Shown one piece after another: positions 15,228-26,119 of a DNA stretch of 64,000 bases; position 1 is the stretch's first letter; each line of letters opens with the position of its first letter. Source of the DNA: Actinophytocola algeriensis (lineage in GTDB: Bacteria; Actinomycetota; Actinomycetes; Mycobacteriales; Pseudonocardiaceae); contig NZ_JACHJQ010000001.1 of the NCBI RefSeq assembly GCF_014203735.1, positions 1,227,269-1,291,268 of the forward strand, read 5' to 3'. The position numbers were made by a program, and so were the translations under genes. A model generated the notes under the pieces. It was not told the origin of the DNA. It was given only the letters and a program-made list of their open reading frames with translations, and searched no databases.

Positions 15228-18200
15228 ATGTCGAGACTCGCCGTCCTGCTTTGTGTTGCCCTCGTCGTCCTCGGGCTCGGGGCACCATCCGTCGCCGAGC
15301 CCCGGGCTGGGAACGGGGTCGTGGGGTGGGACACCTACCGGCGGTTGGATCTCCTCCCCGACCTCGCCGGGGGCTCGCAGACCAAGCAGTTCTCCAGCTT
15401 CGGCCGCAACGGGACCAACGAGGACGGGTTCGTCGGCCGCTACTCCTGCCTGCGCACCAACGGGCCCGGCTGCGTGCTGGCCGAAGACCGGGGGCCAGGC
15501 GAGGTCCAGTCGATCTGGTTCACGCGGGACGAGGGGAACGTCACCGCCACCGGGAACATCCGGATCGTGCTCGACGGGGTCACCGTCCTCGACGCGAGCC
15601 TGCAGCGGGTCGTCGACGGGGACTTCGGCGCACCCTTCGCGTTTCCTCTGGTCACCAACGCCGACCAGACCTCCGGCGGCGTCACCGTCAAGGTCCCGAT
15701 GCCGTACCGGGACTCGATGTTGATCACCACCACCAACAACCCGCTCTTCTACCACGTCGGGTACCGGGAGTTCGCCGACGCCGCCGGAGTGACACGGTTC
15801 AACCCCGCCGACCCGGCCAACGACGTCATCACCCTGCTGCGCAACGCCGGCCGTCAGGACCCCAAGCCCACCCAGCCCGGCGCCACCACCGTCAGCGCCA
15901 CCGTGTCGCCAGGGGCGAACAGCAGCGCGACCATCGCCAACCTCACCGGGCCCGCCGCGGTCACCGCTGTGCGGATCCGGATTCCCGACCACCTCGCCAC
16001 CGAGGCGAACCTCGCCGGCCTGCGGATCCGGGGCACCTTCGACGGACGCTCCACTGTGGACGCGCCACTGGGCGAGTTCTTCGGCGCCGGCCTCGGGGAG
16101 CGGGACGTCCGGTCGCTGATGTTCGCCATGGACGCCGCACCCGGTGGGTGGTACAGCGCCTGGTGGATGATGCCCTACGCGACCAGCGCGACCATCGGCA
16201 TCGCCAACACCACCGGTGCCACCATCAGCGGGATCCAGACCCAGGTCACGCACGCGCCCAACGGCAAGTGGACCACCGAGCTGGCCGCAGGCGGCAACGC
16301 CGGGCACTTCACGACCCAGTCGCGGTCGGGCAACACCACCCAGGCCCGCGACTGGCTGCTCGCCGACCAGTCCGGGCGTGGTCGGTTCGTCGGCGTCACA
16401 CAGACAGTGCGCAATGCCATCGCGGGCGGCAACGAGCGCGGGTACCTCGAAGGCGACGAGCGCGTCCACGTCGACGGCTCCCTCACCCCGCAGTGGCACG
16501 GCACCGGCACCGAGGACTACTACGAGTCCGGCTGGTACTTCAACCGCGGTGAGTACTCCGGTGTGTTCACCGGCAACACCGGGCACCGCGTCCGGACCGG
16601 GGCCTGCGCCGTCGAGTGCGACTCCATGTACCGGCTGCAGATCGGGGACGCGATCTCGTACTCGACCGGGCTGCGGTTCGGGATCGAGCACGGGCCGCAG
16701 AACGACATGCCCGTCGCCGAGAGCAGCACCGCTTTCCTCTACACCAAGCCGCAGCTGGCCAACCGGACCACGGACACGATCATCGTCGGGGACGCCGGTA
16801 GCCGGTCCGCGCACTCCTACACCGAGTCCGGCGCCGCCTCGCAGTACGGGCTGACCAGCGTGTACGAGGGCGACGACGACCACATCGGGGTCACCGACCA
16901 GGTCCGCTCCACCAGCGGTGCCATCAGCTTCCGGCTCGCTGTGGACCCCGCCAACGTAGGCGTGCGCATCAGGCGCTCCAGTGACCAGAACGCCGCCTAC
17001 CAGACCGCCGCCGTCTCCGTCGACGGCGCAGGCGCGGGCACCTGGGTGCAGGCGCTCGGCAACCAGTCGCAGCGCTGGCTCGACGACGACTTCACGGTGC
17101 CGCCGTCGCTGACCGCCGGGAAGTCGAGCATCACCGTGCGGCTCGTGCCCAGTGGACAGGCGTGGACCGCGAGCCGGTACCAGGCGGTCAACCTCGTCGC
17201 GCCGTTCACCGACACCACGCCGCCGAGCGGGGTCGCCACCCCGGCCGTCGGCGGGCGCACGCACGCGGTCGCGTTGAGCTGGCCGCCCGCCACGGACAAC
17301 GTCGGTGTCGCCGCCTACCGCGTGTACGCCTCCACCAACTCGTCCGTGCCGGTCACCGGCGGCAACCTCGTCGGCACCAGCACCACGCCGAGCTTCCGGC
17401 ACGGGCCGCTACCCGCGAACACCACCCGGCACTACCGCGTCGTCGCGGTCGACCGGGCCGGTAACGCCGGGGCCGCCTCGGGTGTGGTCAGTGCGACGAC
17501 CACCACCCCGGTCGGCACCGACGTCAACGGGGACCGGCGCGACGACGCCGTGCTGTTCACGCAGGGGTCGGCGAACGACGTCTTCACCGCGACCTCGACC
17601 GGCAGCGCGTTCGGCAGCCGGGCCAAGGGGCACGACTTCTTCTCGGTCACCGGTGAGGTGCCGCTGACCGGCGACTTCAACGGCGACGGCCGCTCGGACG
17701 TCGTGACCTTCACCCGAGGCGCCGCCGCCGACGTGTACGTCGCGCTGTCCAACGGGACCGGGTTCTCCGGCACGAGTGTGAAGTGGCACGACTTCTTCGC
17801 CGCCGGCACCGAGAAGCCCGCGGTCGGGGACGTCAACGGCGACGGGCGCGACGACATCGTCACGTTCACCTGCGGCAGCGCGGGCGACGTGTACGTGGCG
17901 CTGTCGAACGGGTCGGGCTTCGGGCCGGGCGTCAAGTGGTCGGACAGCTTCTGCATCAACGACGAGCGGCCAGCGGTCGGCGACTTCGACGGCGACGGGC
18001 GGGACGACGTGGTGACCTTCACCGGCGGCACCCGGGGCGACGCGTACGTGTCGCTGTCCAACGGCGGCGCGTTCGTGCAGGAAGGCTGGCTCTGGCACGA
18101 CAACTTCGCGGTCGGCGCGGAGCTGGCCGGTGCCGCGGACGTGAACGGGGACGGGCGCGACGACGTCGTCACGTTCACGCGCGGCACGACCGCCGACGTC

Positions 18201-18455
18201 TTCGTGTCCCTTTCGGACGGTGGCCGGTTCGTGCAGAACGCGTGGCGGTGGCATGACTTCTTCGCCGTCGGCACGGAGCTGCCCGGTCTGGGGGACTTCA
18301 ACGGAGACGGCCGCGCGGACATCGTGACGTTCACCGGCGGCACCGCCGCGGACGCGTTCGTGGCGACCTCGACCGGGAGCGCCTTCCAGGGCACCACGGT
18401 CAAGTGGCACGACGACTTCGGTGCGACCGGCGAGATCCCCCGCCCCACCCTCTGA
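15228..18455 (+). CDS. Exported GH172 (DUF2961) enzyme with FnIII and FG-GAP propeller
   Basis: The 1075-aa protein starts with a Sec signal ([20 protein letters not shown]). A DUF2961/GH172 region of about 600 residues follows, with the family motif GTEDYYESG whose glutamate is Glu429. A fibronectin III domain (664-761) and six FG-GAP/VCBS repeats (765-1075) complete it; each repeat begins with a D-x-(N/D)-G-D calcium loop. Characterised GH172 enzymes are exo-acting on D-fructofuranosides or D-arabinofuranosides, including mycobacterial arabinan. It is first in a five-gene operon, and the next gene starts 19 bp after its stop. Arabinan as substrate is inferred. Confidence 0.85.
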   Translation: MSRLAVLLCVALVVLGLGAPSVAEPRAGNGVVGWDTYRRLDLLPDLAGGSQTKQFSSFGRNGTNEDGFVGRYSCLRTNGPGCVLAEDRGPGEVQSIWFTRDEGNVTATGNIRIVLDGVTVLDASLQRVVDGDFGAPFAFPLVTNADQTSGGVTVKVPMPYRDSMLITTTNNPLFYHVGYREFADAAGVTRFNPADPANDVITLLRNAGRQDPKPTQPGATTVSATVSPGANSSATIANLTGPAAVTAVRIRIPDHLATEANLAGLRIRGTFDGRSTVDAPLGEFFGAGLGERDVRSLMFAMDAAPGGWYSAWWMMPYATSATIGIANTTGATISGIQTQVTHAPNGKWTTELAAGGNAGHFTTQSRSGNTTQARDWLLADQSGRGRFVGVTQTVRNAIAGGNERGYLEGDERVHVDGSLTPQWHGTGTEDYYESGWYFNRGEYSGVFTGNTGHRVRTGACAVECDSMYRLQIGDAISYSTGLRFGIEHGPQNDMPVAESSTAFLYTKPQLANRTTDTIIVGDAGSRSAHSYTESGAASQYGLTSVYEGDDDHIGVTDQVRSTSGAISFRLAVDPANVGVRIRRSSDQNAAYQTAAVSVDGAGAGTWVQALGNQSQRWLDDDFTVPPSLTAGKSSITVRLVPSGQAWTASRYQAVNLVAPFTDTTPPSGVATPAVGGRTHAVALSWPPATDNVGVAAYRVYASTNSSVPVTGGNLVGTSTTPSFRHGPLPANTTRHYRVVAVDRAGNAGAASGVVSATTTTPVGTDVNGDRRDDAVLFTQGSANDVFTATSTGSAFGSRAKGHDFFSVTGEVPLTGDFNGDGRSDVVTFTRGAAADVYVALSNGTGFSGTSVKWHDFFAAGTEKPAVGDVNGDGRDDIVTFTCGSAGDVYVALSNGSGFGPGVKWSDSFCINDERPAVGDFDGDGRDDVVTFTGGTRGDAYVSLSNGGAFVQEGWLWHDNFAVGAELAGAADVNGDGRDDVVTFTRGTTADVFVSLSDGGRFVQNAWRWHDFFAVGTELPGLGDFNGDGRADIVTFTGGTAADAFVATSTGSAFQGTTVKWHDDFGATGEIPRPTL

Positions 18456-18474
18456 GCGACAGGGACGAACACTC

Positions 18475-20013
18475 ATGCGCGCCAAGAGAATCATGGCGGC
18501 CGTGGCCGCGGTCGCCCTCCTCCCGATCACCGCGGGCATCGCCTCGGCGGCACCGCCGGACGGGCCCTCCGCGCCCTGGGCGGACGACACCCCGAAGGCG
18601 AGCCGCATGGCCGCCGGGCCGCGGCCCGACTTCCGGGCGCCGTGGCCGTGCGGGCAGCAACGGCAGTACTACCACCACTCCAGTGAGGTCGTGAACGCGC
18701 TCGACTTCAACCTCGCGGGCGGCGAGGACCTCGGCACCCCGGCGCTCGCCAGCGCGGCGGGCACGGTCGTCGACGTGGTGTCGGGCACCACCGGTTACGG
18801 CAACCACGTGCGCGTCGACCACGGCGGCGGCTGGACCTCGATGGTCGCGCACCTGTCGGCGTTCAGCGTGAGCCGGGGCCAGTACGTGGTCGCTGGTGCC
18901 GAGCTGGGCAAGGTCGGCAGCACCGGCAACTCGACCGGCCCGCACCTGCACTACGAGCAGGAGGCGGACGGGGCGAACCAGCCGATCGTCATCGACGGCG
19001 TCCCGCTCCGCTACAGCTCGTCGATCTCCTACCACACCAGCGGGAACTGCGGTGGCGGCGCGACCACGATGTTCGGCGGCTCGCCCACCGACTTCAACGG
19101 CGACGGCCGCGACGACATCGTCACGTTCAACCAGGGCAGCCTCGCCGACGTGTACGTGGCGCTGTCCACCGGCACCGGGTTCACCGGCACGTCCGTGAAG
19201 TGGCACGACTTCTTCGCACCCGGTGGTGAGACGCCGCTGACCGGCGACTTCAACGGCGACGGCCGCGACGACGTCGTCACCTTCACCCACGGCACGCTGA
19301 ACGACGTCTACGTCGCGCTGTCGAACGGGTCGAGCTTCGGGGCCGGGGTGAAGTGGCACGACTTCTTCGGGCTCGGCGGGGAGATCCCGGCGGTCGGGGA
19401 CGTGAACGGGGACGGCCGCGACGACATCGTCACGTTCACGCGCGGCACCCTCGGGGACGTGTACGTGGCGCTGTCGACCGGCACGTCGTTCGCCGCGTCG
19501 GCGAAGTGGCACGACTTCTTCGCGCTCGGCGGCGAGTTCCCCGCGGTCGGGGACTTCGACGGCGACGGCCGCGACGACATCGTCACGTTCACCCGCGGCA
19601 CCGCCGGGGACGTGTTCGTCGCGCTGTCCAACGGGTCCGCGTTCACCGGCACCACCGTGAAGTGGCACGACTTCTTCGCGCTCGGCGCCGAGCAGCCCCG
19701 CGTCGGCGACTTCGACGGCGACGGGAAGGCCGACATCGCGACCTTCACGAACAACGCGGCCGCGGACGTGTTCGTGGCGACCTCGACCGGCGCCGGGTTC
19801 AGCGGCACCACGGTCAAGTGGCACGACTTCTTCGGTCTCGCCGGGGAGTTCCCGTACGCGGGTGACTTCGACGGCGACGGCGCCACCGACGTCGTGACGT
19901 TCACGCTCGGCTCCCTCAATGACGTGTACGTGGCGCTGTCGAACCGGACGGCCTTCGGGCCGGGCGTGAAGTGGCACGACTTCTTCGGCCTGAACGGCGA
20001 ACGAGTCCTCTGA
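18475..20013 (+). CDS. Exported M23 (LytM-like) peptidase with FG-GAP propeller
   Basis: The 512-aa protein has a signal peptide ([20 protein letters not shown]) and an M23 domain (about 55-190). Its zinc-site residues are visible in YHHSS...NALDFN and GPHLHYE. Six FG-GAP repeats (205-512) follow, all ending near WHDFF. M23 enzymes cut peptide cross-bridges of peptidoglycan. ATG at 18475 has AGGGACG upstream. Being second in the operon, with the same C-terminal module as its neighbours, it probably works with them on one wall target. Confidence 0.9.
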   Translation: MRAKRIMAAVAAVALLPITAGIASAAPPDGPSAPWADDTPKASRMAAGPRPDFRAPWPCGQQRQYYHHSSEVVNALDFNLAGGEDLGTPALASAAGTVVDVVSGTTGYGNHVRVDHGGGWTSMVAHLSAFSVSRGQYVVAGAELGKVGSTGNSTGPHLHYEQEADGANQPIVIDGVPLRYSSSISYHTSGNCGGGATTMFGGSPTDFNGDGRDDIVTFNQGSLADVYVALSTGTGFTGTSVKWHDFFAPGGETPLTGDFNGDGRDDVVTFTHGTLNDVYVALSNGSSFGAGVKWHDFFGLGGEIPAVGDVNGDGRDDIVTFTRGTLGDVYVALSTGTSFAASAKWHDFFALGGEFPAVGDFDGDGRDDIVTFTRGTAGDVFVALSNGSAFTGTTVKWHDFFALGAEQPRVGDFDGDGKADIATFTNNAAADVFVATSTGAGFSGTTVKWHDFFGLAGEFPYAGDFDGDGATDVVTFTLGSLNDVYVALSNRTAFGPGVKWHDFFGLNGERVL

Positions 20014-20044
20014 GAGAAAACCCTGCAGAGATGAAGGATTCGCG

Positions 20045-21535
20045 ATGATGAGTTGGAGACGCGGCGCGCTCGTGAGCGCTGCCGTGCTGGCCATGACCGG
20101 GATGGGGCTCCCCGCAGCGGCCGCACCGGTCACCGATCCGGCTGCCCCCGGCGACCACGTGCCGCTGTCGGTGGAACCGCTGGCGTGCTCGAGCATCCCG
20201 GCCAACCACGACCCGAACGTGATCAGGGTCGTCTACCAGGTCGGGCTCGACCGCAGCGTGTCGCCGAAGGTCATGCTGGCCGCGTTCGAGGCGGGCTGGG
20301 TCGAGTCGCACATGAACAACCTCAACTGCGGCGACAAGGACTCGCTCGGCGTGTTCCAGCAGCGGCCCAGCCAGGGCTGGGGCACGCCGGAACAGATCAT
20401 GAACGTGTCGTACGCGGCCACGCAGTTCTTCGTCCAGGCGCAGCGCAACGAGCCGCTGTACCCGAACTACACGGCAGGCCTGCTCGCGCAGAGCGTGCAG
20501 CGGTCGTGCTGCCCAGAGCGCTACGACCAGGCCGAGGGCAAGGCCCGCGCGATGATGGACGAGGCGCGCGGTCTCGTCGGCGGTGCGAAGGCGTTCACCG
20601 GCTCGCCGACGGACTTCAACGGTGACGGCCGCGACGACATCGTCGCGTTCAACCAGGGCACCCTGGGCGACGTGTACGTGTCGCTGTCCAACGGCGCGGC
20701 GTTCACGGGCACCTCGGTGAAGTGGCACGAGTTCTTCGCCCCCGCCGGTGAGACGCCGCTGACGGGTGACTTCAACGGGGACGGCAAGGACGATGTCGTC
20801 ACGTTCACCCACGGGTCGCTGAACGACGTGTACGTGGCGCTGTCGAACGGGTCGTCGTTCGGGGCGGGGGTGAAGTGGCACGACTGGTTCGCGCTCGGCG
20901 GCGAGGTGCCCGCGGTCGGTGACGTGAACGGGGACGGCCGCGACGACATCATCACGTTCACGCGCAACAACCTCGCGGATGTCTATGTCGCCTTGTCGAC
21001 CGGCACCTCGTTCGCCGCGTCCGCGAAGTGGCACGACTACTTCGGGCTCGCCGGTGAGGTCCCGGGCGTCGGCGACGTGAACGGGGACGGCAAGGCGGAC
21101 CTCGTGGTGTTCACCAACAACGCGGCGGCCGACGTGTACGTGGCGACCTCCACCGGCACCGGGTTCTCCGGTACGTCCGTGAAGTGGCACGAGTTCTTCT
21201 CGATCGGCGGCGAGTCGCCGCGCATCGGTGACTTCAACGGTGACGGCAGGGCCGACATCGCGACGTTCACCAACAACGCGGCGGGTGACGTGTACGTCGC
21301 GACCTCGACGGGGACCGCGTTCGCGGGCACCACCGTGAAGTGGAACGACTTCTTCGCGCTGGCGGGCGAGTTCCCGTACACCGGCGACTTCGACGGCGAT
21401 GGCAAGGACGACATCGTCACGTTCACGAAGGGCACGCTCAACGACGTGTACGTCGGCGTGTCGACCGGCAGCGGCTTCGCGGGCGGCGCGAAGTGGCACG
21501 ACTTCTTCGGCCTCAACGGCGAGATCACCCTGTGA
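20045..21535 (+). CDS. Exported lysozyme-like (transglycosylase/muramidase) protein with FG-GAP propeller
   Basis: The 496-aa protein has a signal peptide ending near PAAAAPV and a lysozyme-like domain (55-175). That domain contains AGWVESHMNNLNCGDKDSLG and GVFQQRPSQGWGT; Glu87 is the candidate acid catalyst. This motif set occurs in actinobacterial and phage murein-degrading proteins. Six FG-GAP repeats (195-496) follow. GAAGGA precedes ATG 20045 by six bases. Parts of its repeats are almost identical in DNA to those of the next gene. Cleavage of glycan strands is inferred from the fold. Confidence 0.8.
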   Translation: MMSWRRGALVSAAVLAMTGMGLPAAAAPVTDPAAPGDHVPLSVEPLACSSIPANHDPNVIRVVYQVGLDRSVSPKVMLAAFEAGWVESHMNNLNCGDKDSLGVFQQRPSQGWGTPEQIMNVSYAATQFFVQAQRNEPLYPNYTAGLLAQSVQRSCCPERYDQAEGKARAMMDEARGLVGGAKAFTGSPTDFNGDGRDDIVAFNQGTLGDVYVSLSNGAAFTGTSVKWHEFFAPAGETPLTGDFNGDGKDDVVTFTHGSLNDVYVALSNGSSFGAGVKWHDWFALGGEVPAVGDVNGDGRDDIITFTRNNLADVYVALSTGTSFAASAKWHDYFGLAGEVPGVGDVNGDGKADLVVFTNNAAADVYVATSTGTGFSGTSVKWHEFFSIGGESPRIGDFNGDGRADIATFTNNAAGDVYVATSTGTAFAGTTVKWNDFFALAGEFPYTGDFDGDGKDDIVTFTKGTLNDVYVGVSTGSGFAGGAKWHDFFGLNGEITL

Positions 21536-21546
21536 AGGAGTGCGAG

Positions 21547-23583
21547 ATGAGACGACGCTTGGCGGCACTCGGCACCGCGCTGACTGTCGCGGTAGGACTG
21601 ATGAGCGCCCCGACCGCGGCCGCGGCGCCGGAGCAGGGCCCGGTCGGCAGGGCGTTCGCCGCGGCGGCGAGCGAGTTCGACGTGCCCCGCGACCTGCTCG
21701 TGGCCGTCGGCTACGGCGAGACCCACCTCGACGGGCACGGCGGCGAACCCAGCCAGGACAACGGGTACGGCGTCATGCACCTGGTCAGCAACCCGGTTCG
21801 GCAGACGCTCGAGCTGGCGGCGGAGCTGACCGGCGAGTCCTCGGCCGCGCTGAAGAAGGACACGGCCGCCAACATCCGCGGCGGCGCGGCCGTGCTGCGG
21901 TCGATGGCCGACAAGGCCGGGCTGTCGGCGGACGAGCGGAACCGCATCGCCGCCTGGTACCCGGTCGTCGCGCGGTACGGCGGCTCAGGCGACGACGCGG
22001 TCGCGCGACTGTACGCGGACACCGTCTACGAGTTGCTGGCCGACGGCATGCAGGTCCGCACGCCCGACGGTGAACCGGTCGTGGTCAAGCCGTACCCCCG
22101 CGCGCCGGAACGCGGCCGGTTCGAGCAGGTGCGCGAGGACGGCGTGTCCGCGCAGGGCCTGGACTACCCGAACTCGCGGTGGGTGCCCGCGCACGGCGCC
22201 AACTACAGCGCAGGCCGGTCGTCGGCGATCAACCTGATCGTCGTCCACGTGACGCAGGGGTCCTACGCGGGCACGATCAGCTGGTTCCAGAACCCGGCGT
22301 CCGGCGTCAGCGCGCACTACGTCGTGCGGTCGTCCGACGGCGAGGTCACGCAGATGGTGCGCGACGGCGACACCGCATACCACGTGCGGTCCGCCAACTC
22401 GCGTGCCCTCGGCATCGAGCACGAAGGTTTCGTGGACAACCCGTCCTGGTTCACCGACTCGATGTACCGGTCTTCGGCCGCGCTCACGAAGTGGCTGTGC
22501 GAGCGGCACGGGCTGCCGAAGACGCGCCAGTTCATCCAGGGCCACAACCAGATCCCCGGCAACGACCACACCGACCCCGGCCCGCACTGGAACTGGGACT
22601 ACTACATGAGCCTCGTCGGCAGCGGCGGCTCGGCCGGTGTCCACACGGGATCGTCGACGGACTTCAACGGTGACGGCCGCGACGACATCGTCGCGTTCAA
22701 CCAGGGCACGCTGGGCGACGTGTACGTGGCGCTGTCGAACGGCGCCGGGTTCGCGGGCACGTCGGTGAAGTGGCACGAGTTCTTCGCCCCCGGCGGTGAG
22801 ACGCCGCTGACGGGTGACTTCAACGGGGATGGGAAGGACGATGTCGTCACGTTCACCCACGGGTCGCTGAACGACGTGTACGTGGCGCTGTCGAACGGGT
22901 CGTCGTTCGGGGCGGGGGTGAAGTGGCACGACTGGTTCGCGCTCGGCGGCGAGGTGCCCGCGGTTGGTGACGTGAACGGGGACGGCCGCGACGACATCAT
23001 CACGTTCACGCGCAACAACCTCGCGGATGTCTATGTCGCCTTGTCGACCGGTACGTCGTTCGTGGCGTCGGCGAAGTGGCACGACTACTTCGGGCTCGCC
23101 GGTGAGGTCCCGGGCGTCGGCGACGTGAACGGGGACGGCAAGGACGACATCGTGGTGTTCAACCAGGGCACCCTCGCCGACGTGTACGTCGCCACCTCGA
23201 CCGGCACCGGCTTCTCCGGCACGTCGGTGAAGTGGCACGACTACTTCTCCGTCGCCGGTGAGGCGCCGAGGATCGGAGACGTCAACGGGGACGGCAAGGA
23301 CGACATCGTGACGTTCACGCTGAACGCGGCCGCGGACGTGTACGTCGCGACCTCGACCGGCACCGGGTTCACCGGCACCACGGTGAAGTGGAACGACTTC
23401 TTCGGGCTCGGGGCTGAGTTCCCGTACACGGGTGACGCGACCGGTGACGGCAAGGACGACATCCTCACCTTCACCAAGGGCTCGCTGAACGACGTGTTCG
23501 TCGGCGCGTCCACCGGCACCGCCTTCGCGGGCGGCGTCAAGTGGCACGAGTTCTTCGGTCTCAACGGTGAAGTGACCCTGTAG
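21547..23583 (+). CDS. Exported N-acetylmuramoyl-L-alanine amidase (amidase_2/PGRP) with FG-GAP propeller
   Basis: The 678-aa protein has a signal peptide, then a lysozyme-like N-terminal domain (35-155) with GYGETHLDGHGG. A zinc amidase domain (220-365) follows, with His234 in IVVHVTQG, His333 in GHNQIPG and Asp343 in the TDPGPHW motif as likely ligands. Six FG-GAP repeats (375-678) end it. Amidases of this type cut the bond between muramic acid and L-alanine. AAGGAG overlaps the previous stop and is six bases before ATG 21547, which shows tight operon packing. Confidence 0.9.
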   Translation: MRRRLAALGTALTVAVGLMSAPTAAAAPEQGPVGRAFAAAASEFDVPRDLLVAVGYGETHLDGHGGEPSQDNGYGVMHLVSNPVRQTLELAAELTGESSAALKKDTAANIRGGAAVLRSMADKAGLSADERNRIAAWYPVVARYGGSGDDAVARLYADTVYELLADGMQVRTPDGEPVVVKPYPRAPERGRFEQVREDGVSAQGLDYPNSRWVPAHGANYSAGRSSAINLIVVHVTQGSYAGTISWFQNPASGVSAHYVVRSSDGEVTQMVRDGDTAYHVRSANSRALGIEHEGFVDNPSWFTDSMYRSSAALTKWLCERHGLPKTRQFIQGHNQIPGNDHTDPGPHWNWDYYMSLVGSGGSAGVHTGSSTDFNGDGRDDIVAFNQGTLGDVYVALSNGAGFAGTSVKWHEFFAPGGETPLTGDFNGDGKDDVVTFTHGSLNDVYVALSNGSSFGAGVKWHDWFALGGEVPAVGDVNGDGRDDIITFTRNNLADVYVALSTGTSFVASAKWHDYFGLAGEVPGVGDVNGDGKDDIVVFNQGTLADVYVATSTGTGFSGTSVKWHDYFSVAGEAPRIGDVNGDGKDDIVTFTLNAAADVYVATSTGTGFTGTTVKWNDFFGLGAEFPYTGDATGDGKDDILTFTKGSLNDVFVGASTGTAFAGGVKWHEFFGLNGEVTL

Positions 23584-23595
23584 GAGGAGGACGTG

Positions 23596-25470
23596 ATGGG
23601 CAAGGGGCTGCGCCTGCTGGCGCTCGTGCTCGTGCTGACCGGGCTCGTGGCGGCGCCCGCGGGTGCGGCCCCGGCGCCACCGACGGTGTCGGCGGGCAAC
23701 TTCATCCGCGTCTACGACCCGTCGGTCGGGGAGTCGGCGCAGTGGTACTACAACGACCACACGCTCGTCCGGGACGTGGTCACCGGCACCTGGCACGTGT
23801 ACGCGATCACGCACGCCGAGCCGGCGAACCCGTTGGACGAGAAGAACTTCGGGCACGCGACCGCGCCGTCGCCGAACGGGCCGTGGACCAAGCGGCCGTT
23901 CGCGCTGACGGCCGACCCGGCGCTCGGCGAGAGCCACATCTGGGCGCCGCACGTCATCCACCACAACGGCGTCTACTACATGTACTACGCGGCCGGGACC
24001 CCGGACCACGCCGCGTACCGCATGCACCTCGCGACCTCGACCGACCTGAACACCTGGACCCGCAGCGCGGCGAACCCGCTGTTCACCGACGGGTTCGACG
24101 CCCGCGACCCGATGGTCACGCGGGTCGGGCCGACGTGGGTCATGTACTACACGGCGAACAGCACCCCGACCGGCGGCAACCACCAGGTCGCGTACCGGAC
24201 GTCGACGGACCTCGTGCACTGGAGCGGCAAGCAGGTCGCGTTCTCCCACCCGGCGTCCGGGACGTTCGGCGGTCCGACGGAGTCGCCGTTCGTGATCTTC
24301 CGCGGCGGCTGGTGGTACCTGTCGATCTGCTGCGACGCCGGGTACAAGGACACGCGCGTGTACCGCAGCCGGGACCCGTTCCGCTTCTCGGTGAACGACC
24401 TGGCGGGCCGGATCGACGCGCACGCGGCGGAGATCGTGACGGAGCCGTCCGGCGCGACGTGGGTGACCGGCGCCGGGTGGGGGCAGGGCGGACTGCACGT
24501 GGCGCCGCTGTCGGTCAACTCGTCGTACGCAAACGTTTTCGTGGGTGGTGGCGGCGCGGACTTCAACGGCGACGGCCGCGACGACGTGGTGACGTTCACG
24601 CACGACCCGCTGGCGGACGTCTATGTCGCCCTGTCCTCCGGGTCCGGTTTCACGGGCACGTCGGCGAAGTGGCACGACTGGTTCGCGTTGTCGGGCGAGA
24701 CCCCGCTGACCGGTGACGTCAACGGGGACGGCAAGGACGACATCGTGACGTTCACGCACGGTTCGCTCGCGGACGTCCACGTCGCCCTGTCGACCGGGTC
24801 CGCGTTCGCGGGCGCGGCCAAGTGGCACGACTTCTTCGCCATCGACGGCGAGGTGCCCGCGGTCGGTGACGTGAACGGGGACGGTCGCGACGACATCATC
24901 ACGTTCACGCGCAACAACCTCGCGGATGTCTATGTCGCCTTGTCGACCGGCACGTCGTTCGCGGCGTCGGCGAAGTGGCACGACTTCTTCGGCATCGCGG
25001 GCGAGTCACCGGGCGTGGCGGACGTGAACGGCGACGGGCGCGACGACATCGTGACGTTCACGCACGGCTCGTCGGCGGACGTGTACGTGGCGCTCTCGAA
25101 CGGTTCGTCGTTCGGTGCGTCGGCCAAGTGGCACGACTCGTTCGCGGCGGGCCTCACGGACCCCCGGCTGGGTGACGTGAACGGCGACGGCAAGGCGGAC
25201 GTCGTCCAGTTCAGCCGCGAGGGCGTGGTCCACGTGGCACTGTCGTCCGGTACGTCGTTCGGCACTTCGCGGAAGTGGCACGACTTCTTCGCGCCACAGG
25301 GCGAGTTCCCGTACGTGGGCGACTACGACGGCGACGGCCGCACGGACATCGTGACGTTCACGAAGCTGCCGGGCGCGGACACGTACGTCGCGCTGTCGAC
25401 CGGCACGGCCTTCGGCCCGGGCCCGAAGTGGCACGACTACTTCGGCCTCCCCGGCGAAACCACGCTGTAG
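23596..25470 (+). CDS. Exported GH43-like glycosidase with FG-GAP propeller
   Basis: The 624-aa protein has a signal peptide ([20 protein letters not shown]) and a five-bladed GH43/GH32-clan domain (30-310). Candidate catalytic residues are an N-terminal aspartate (Asp41 in VYDPS or Asp54 in YNDHT), Asp170 in FDARDPMV and Glu228 in [10 protein letters not shown]43 enzymes release arabinofuranose, xylose or galactofuranose residues. Six FG-GAP repeats follow. ATG 23596 sits five bases after AGGAGGAGG; GTG 23593 is too close to it. It is last in the operon and followed by a strong terminator. The sugar specificity is unknown. Confidence 0.8.
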   Translation: MGKGLRLLALVLVLTGLVAAPAGAAPAPPTVSAGNFIRVYDPSVGESAQWYYNDHTLVRDVVTGTWHVYAITHAEPANPLDEKNFGHATAPSPNGPWTKRPFALTADPALGESHIWAPHVIHHNGVYYMYYAAGTPDHAAYRMHLATSTDLNTWTRSAANPLFTDGFDARDPMVTRVGPTWVMYYTANSTPTGGNHQVAYRTSTDLVHWSGKQVAFSHPASGTFGGPTESPFVIFRGGWWYLSICCDAGYKDTRVYRSRDPFRFSVNDLAGRIDAHAAEIVTEPSGATWVTGAGWGQGGLHVAPLSVNSSYANVFVGGGGADFNGDGRDDVVTFTHDPLADVYVALSSGSGFTGTSAKWHDWFALSGETPLTGDVNGDGKDDIVTFTHGSLADVHVALSTGSAFAGAAKWHDFFAIDGEVPAVGDVNGDGRDDIITFTRNNLADVYVALSTGTSFAASAKWHDFFGIAGESPGVADVNGDGRDDIVTFTHGSSADVYVALSNGSSFGASAKWHDSFAAGLTDPRLGDVNGDGKADVVQFSREGVVHVALSSGTSFGTSRKWHDFFAPQGEFPYVGDYDGDGRTDIVTFTKLPGADTYVALSTGTAFGPGPKWHDYFGLPGETTL

Positions 25471-25476
25471 GACGAC

Positions 25477-25511
25477 GGCCACCGCGGGCTGGGCGACAGC
25501 CCGCGGTGGCC
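25477..25511. terminator. Strong terminator of the hydrolase operon
   Basis: A perfect 14-bp stem (GGCCACCGCGGGCT / AGCCCGCGGTGGCC) with a 7-nt loop starts six bases after the last stop. It also lies at the 3' end of the convergent minus-strand ORF. Confidence 0.75.
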
Positions 25512-25523
25512 GAGCTCCGTGGC

Positions 25524-25814
25524 TCAGCCGACGCAGATGACCAGCAGGCAGCTCTCCACGTGGACGGCGTCGATGACCGGGCCGAACCCGCTGCCGGTGG
25601 TGCTCCGGAATTCCAGCGTGGCGGACGTGCTGGTGGCGAGGAAATGCGTGTGTTTCTTGACGTATCCCATGTCTGTGAACGTCTTCCCCGTGATGTCGAA
25701 CGCGAAGTTCTGGATCACGTTGCCGTTCGCGAGCACCTGGCCGGTTTGATCGCCGGGCCCGAGGCCGGGTTTCCCGCCAGGTAGTACGTCACCCGGTGCG
25801 TCGCGGGCGGACAT
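25524..25814 (-). CDS. Short DUF642/choice-of-anchor-C-like protein, probably a C-terminal fragment
   Basis: The 96-aa frame carries IQNFAFDITGKTFTDMGYV and SATLEFRSTTGSGFGPVID. These resemble the last beta-sandwich strands of secreted DUF642 or choice-of-anchor proteins. There is no signal peptide, and the first 25 residues look unrelated. It is probably the stump of a longer exported protein lost by deletion. ATG 25814 is the only start visible. Confidence 0.4.
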   Translation of the reverse strand: MSARDAPGDVLPGGKPGLGPGDQTGQVLANGNVIQNFAFDITGKTFTDMGYVKKHTHFLATSTSATLEFRSTTGSGFGPVIDAVHVESCLLVICVG

Positions 25815-25914
25815 GTCTGTGTTGCTCGGCTTTTCGGGGATTCGACGTGCGGAAACGGCCCAGCACGTGCCGGGAATTCCGGAAAGTATTACCCGGAAGT
25901 GGGGCCGGGTGGGC

Positions 25915-26109
25915 TCATTGGGTGAAAGAAAGGCCGCGCGCGGCCAGTTCCTCTTCCAGGATCCGGATCGCCTTGGGGCCGACGCCGTGAATCTTCAGGA
26001 GTTCCTTCGATGTCATCGTGGTCAACTGCTCGTAGCGGGTGTAGCCGTTCAGCGCCAGCTCGCGCGGTGCCACCTTGCCCATGCGCTGGGGGAACTCGGT
26101 CTCGTCCAC
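25915..26109 (-). CDS. Small helix-hairpin-helix (RNAP alpha-CTD-like) DNA-binding protein
   Basis: The 64-aa protein is nearly all one HhH domain: APRELALNGYTRYEQLTTM, then SKELLKIHGVGPKAIRILEEEL. It resembles the C-terminal domain of RNA polymerase alpha and stand-alone HhH proteins of actinomycetes. GTG at 26109 lies 10 bp downstream of the NYN gene's stop, so it is probably cotranscribed with it. Binding of DNA is inferred. Confidence 0.65.
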   Translation of the reverse strand: MDETEFPQRMGKVAPRELALNGYTRYEQLTTMTSKELLKIHGVGPKAIRILEEELAARGLSFTQ

Positions 26110-26119
26110 GCCGACGAAT

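Noticed and set aside
21985-24981. A 998-codon open frame on the minus strand across the amidase and GH43-like genes.
   Set aside because: It is a mirror frame of high-GC codons, low in complexity (Arg, Val, Asp, Gly) and without domains. The plus-strand genes have signal peptides, ribosome sites and known folds.
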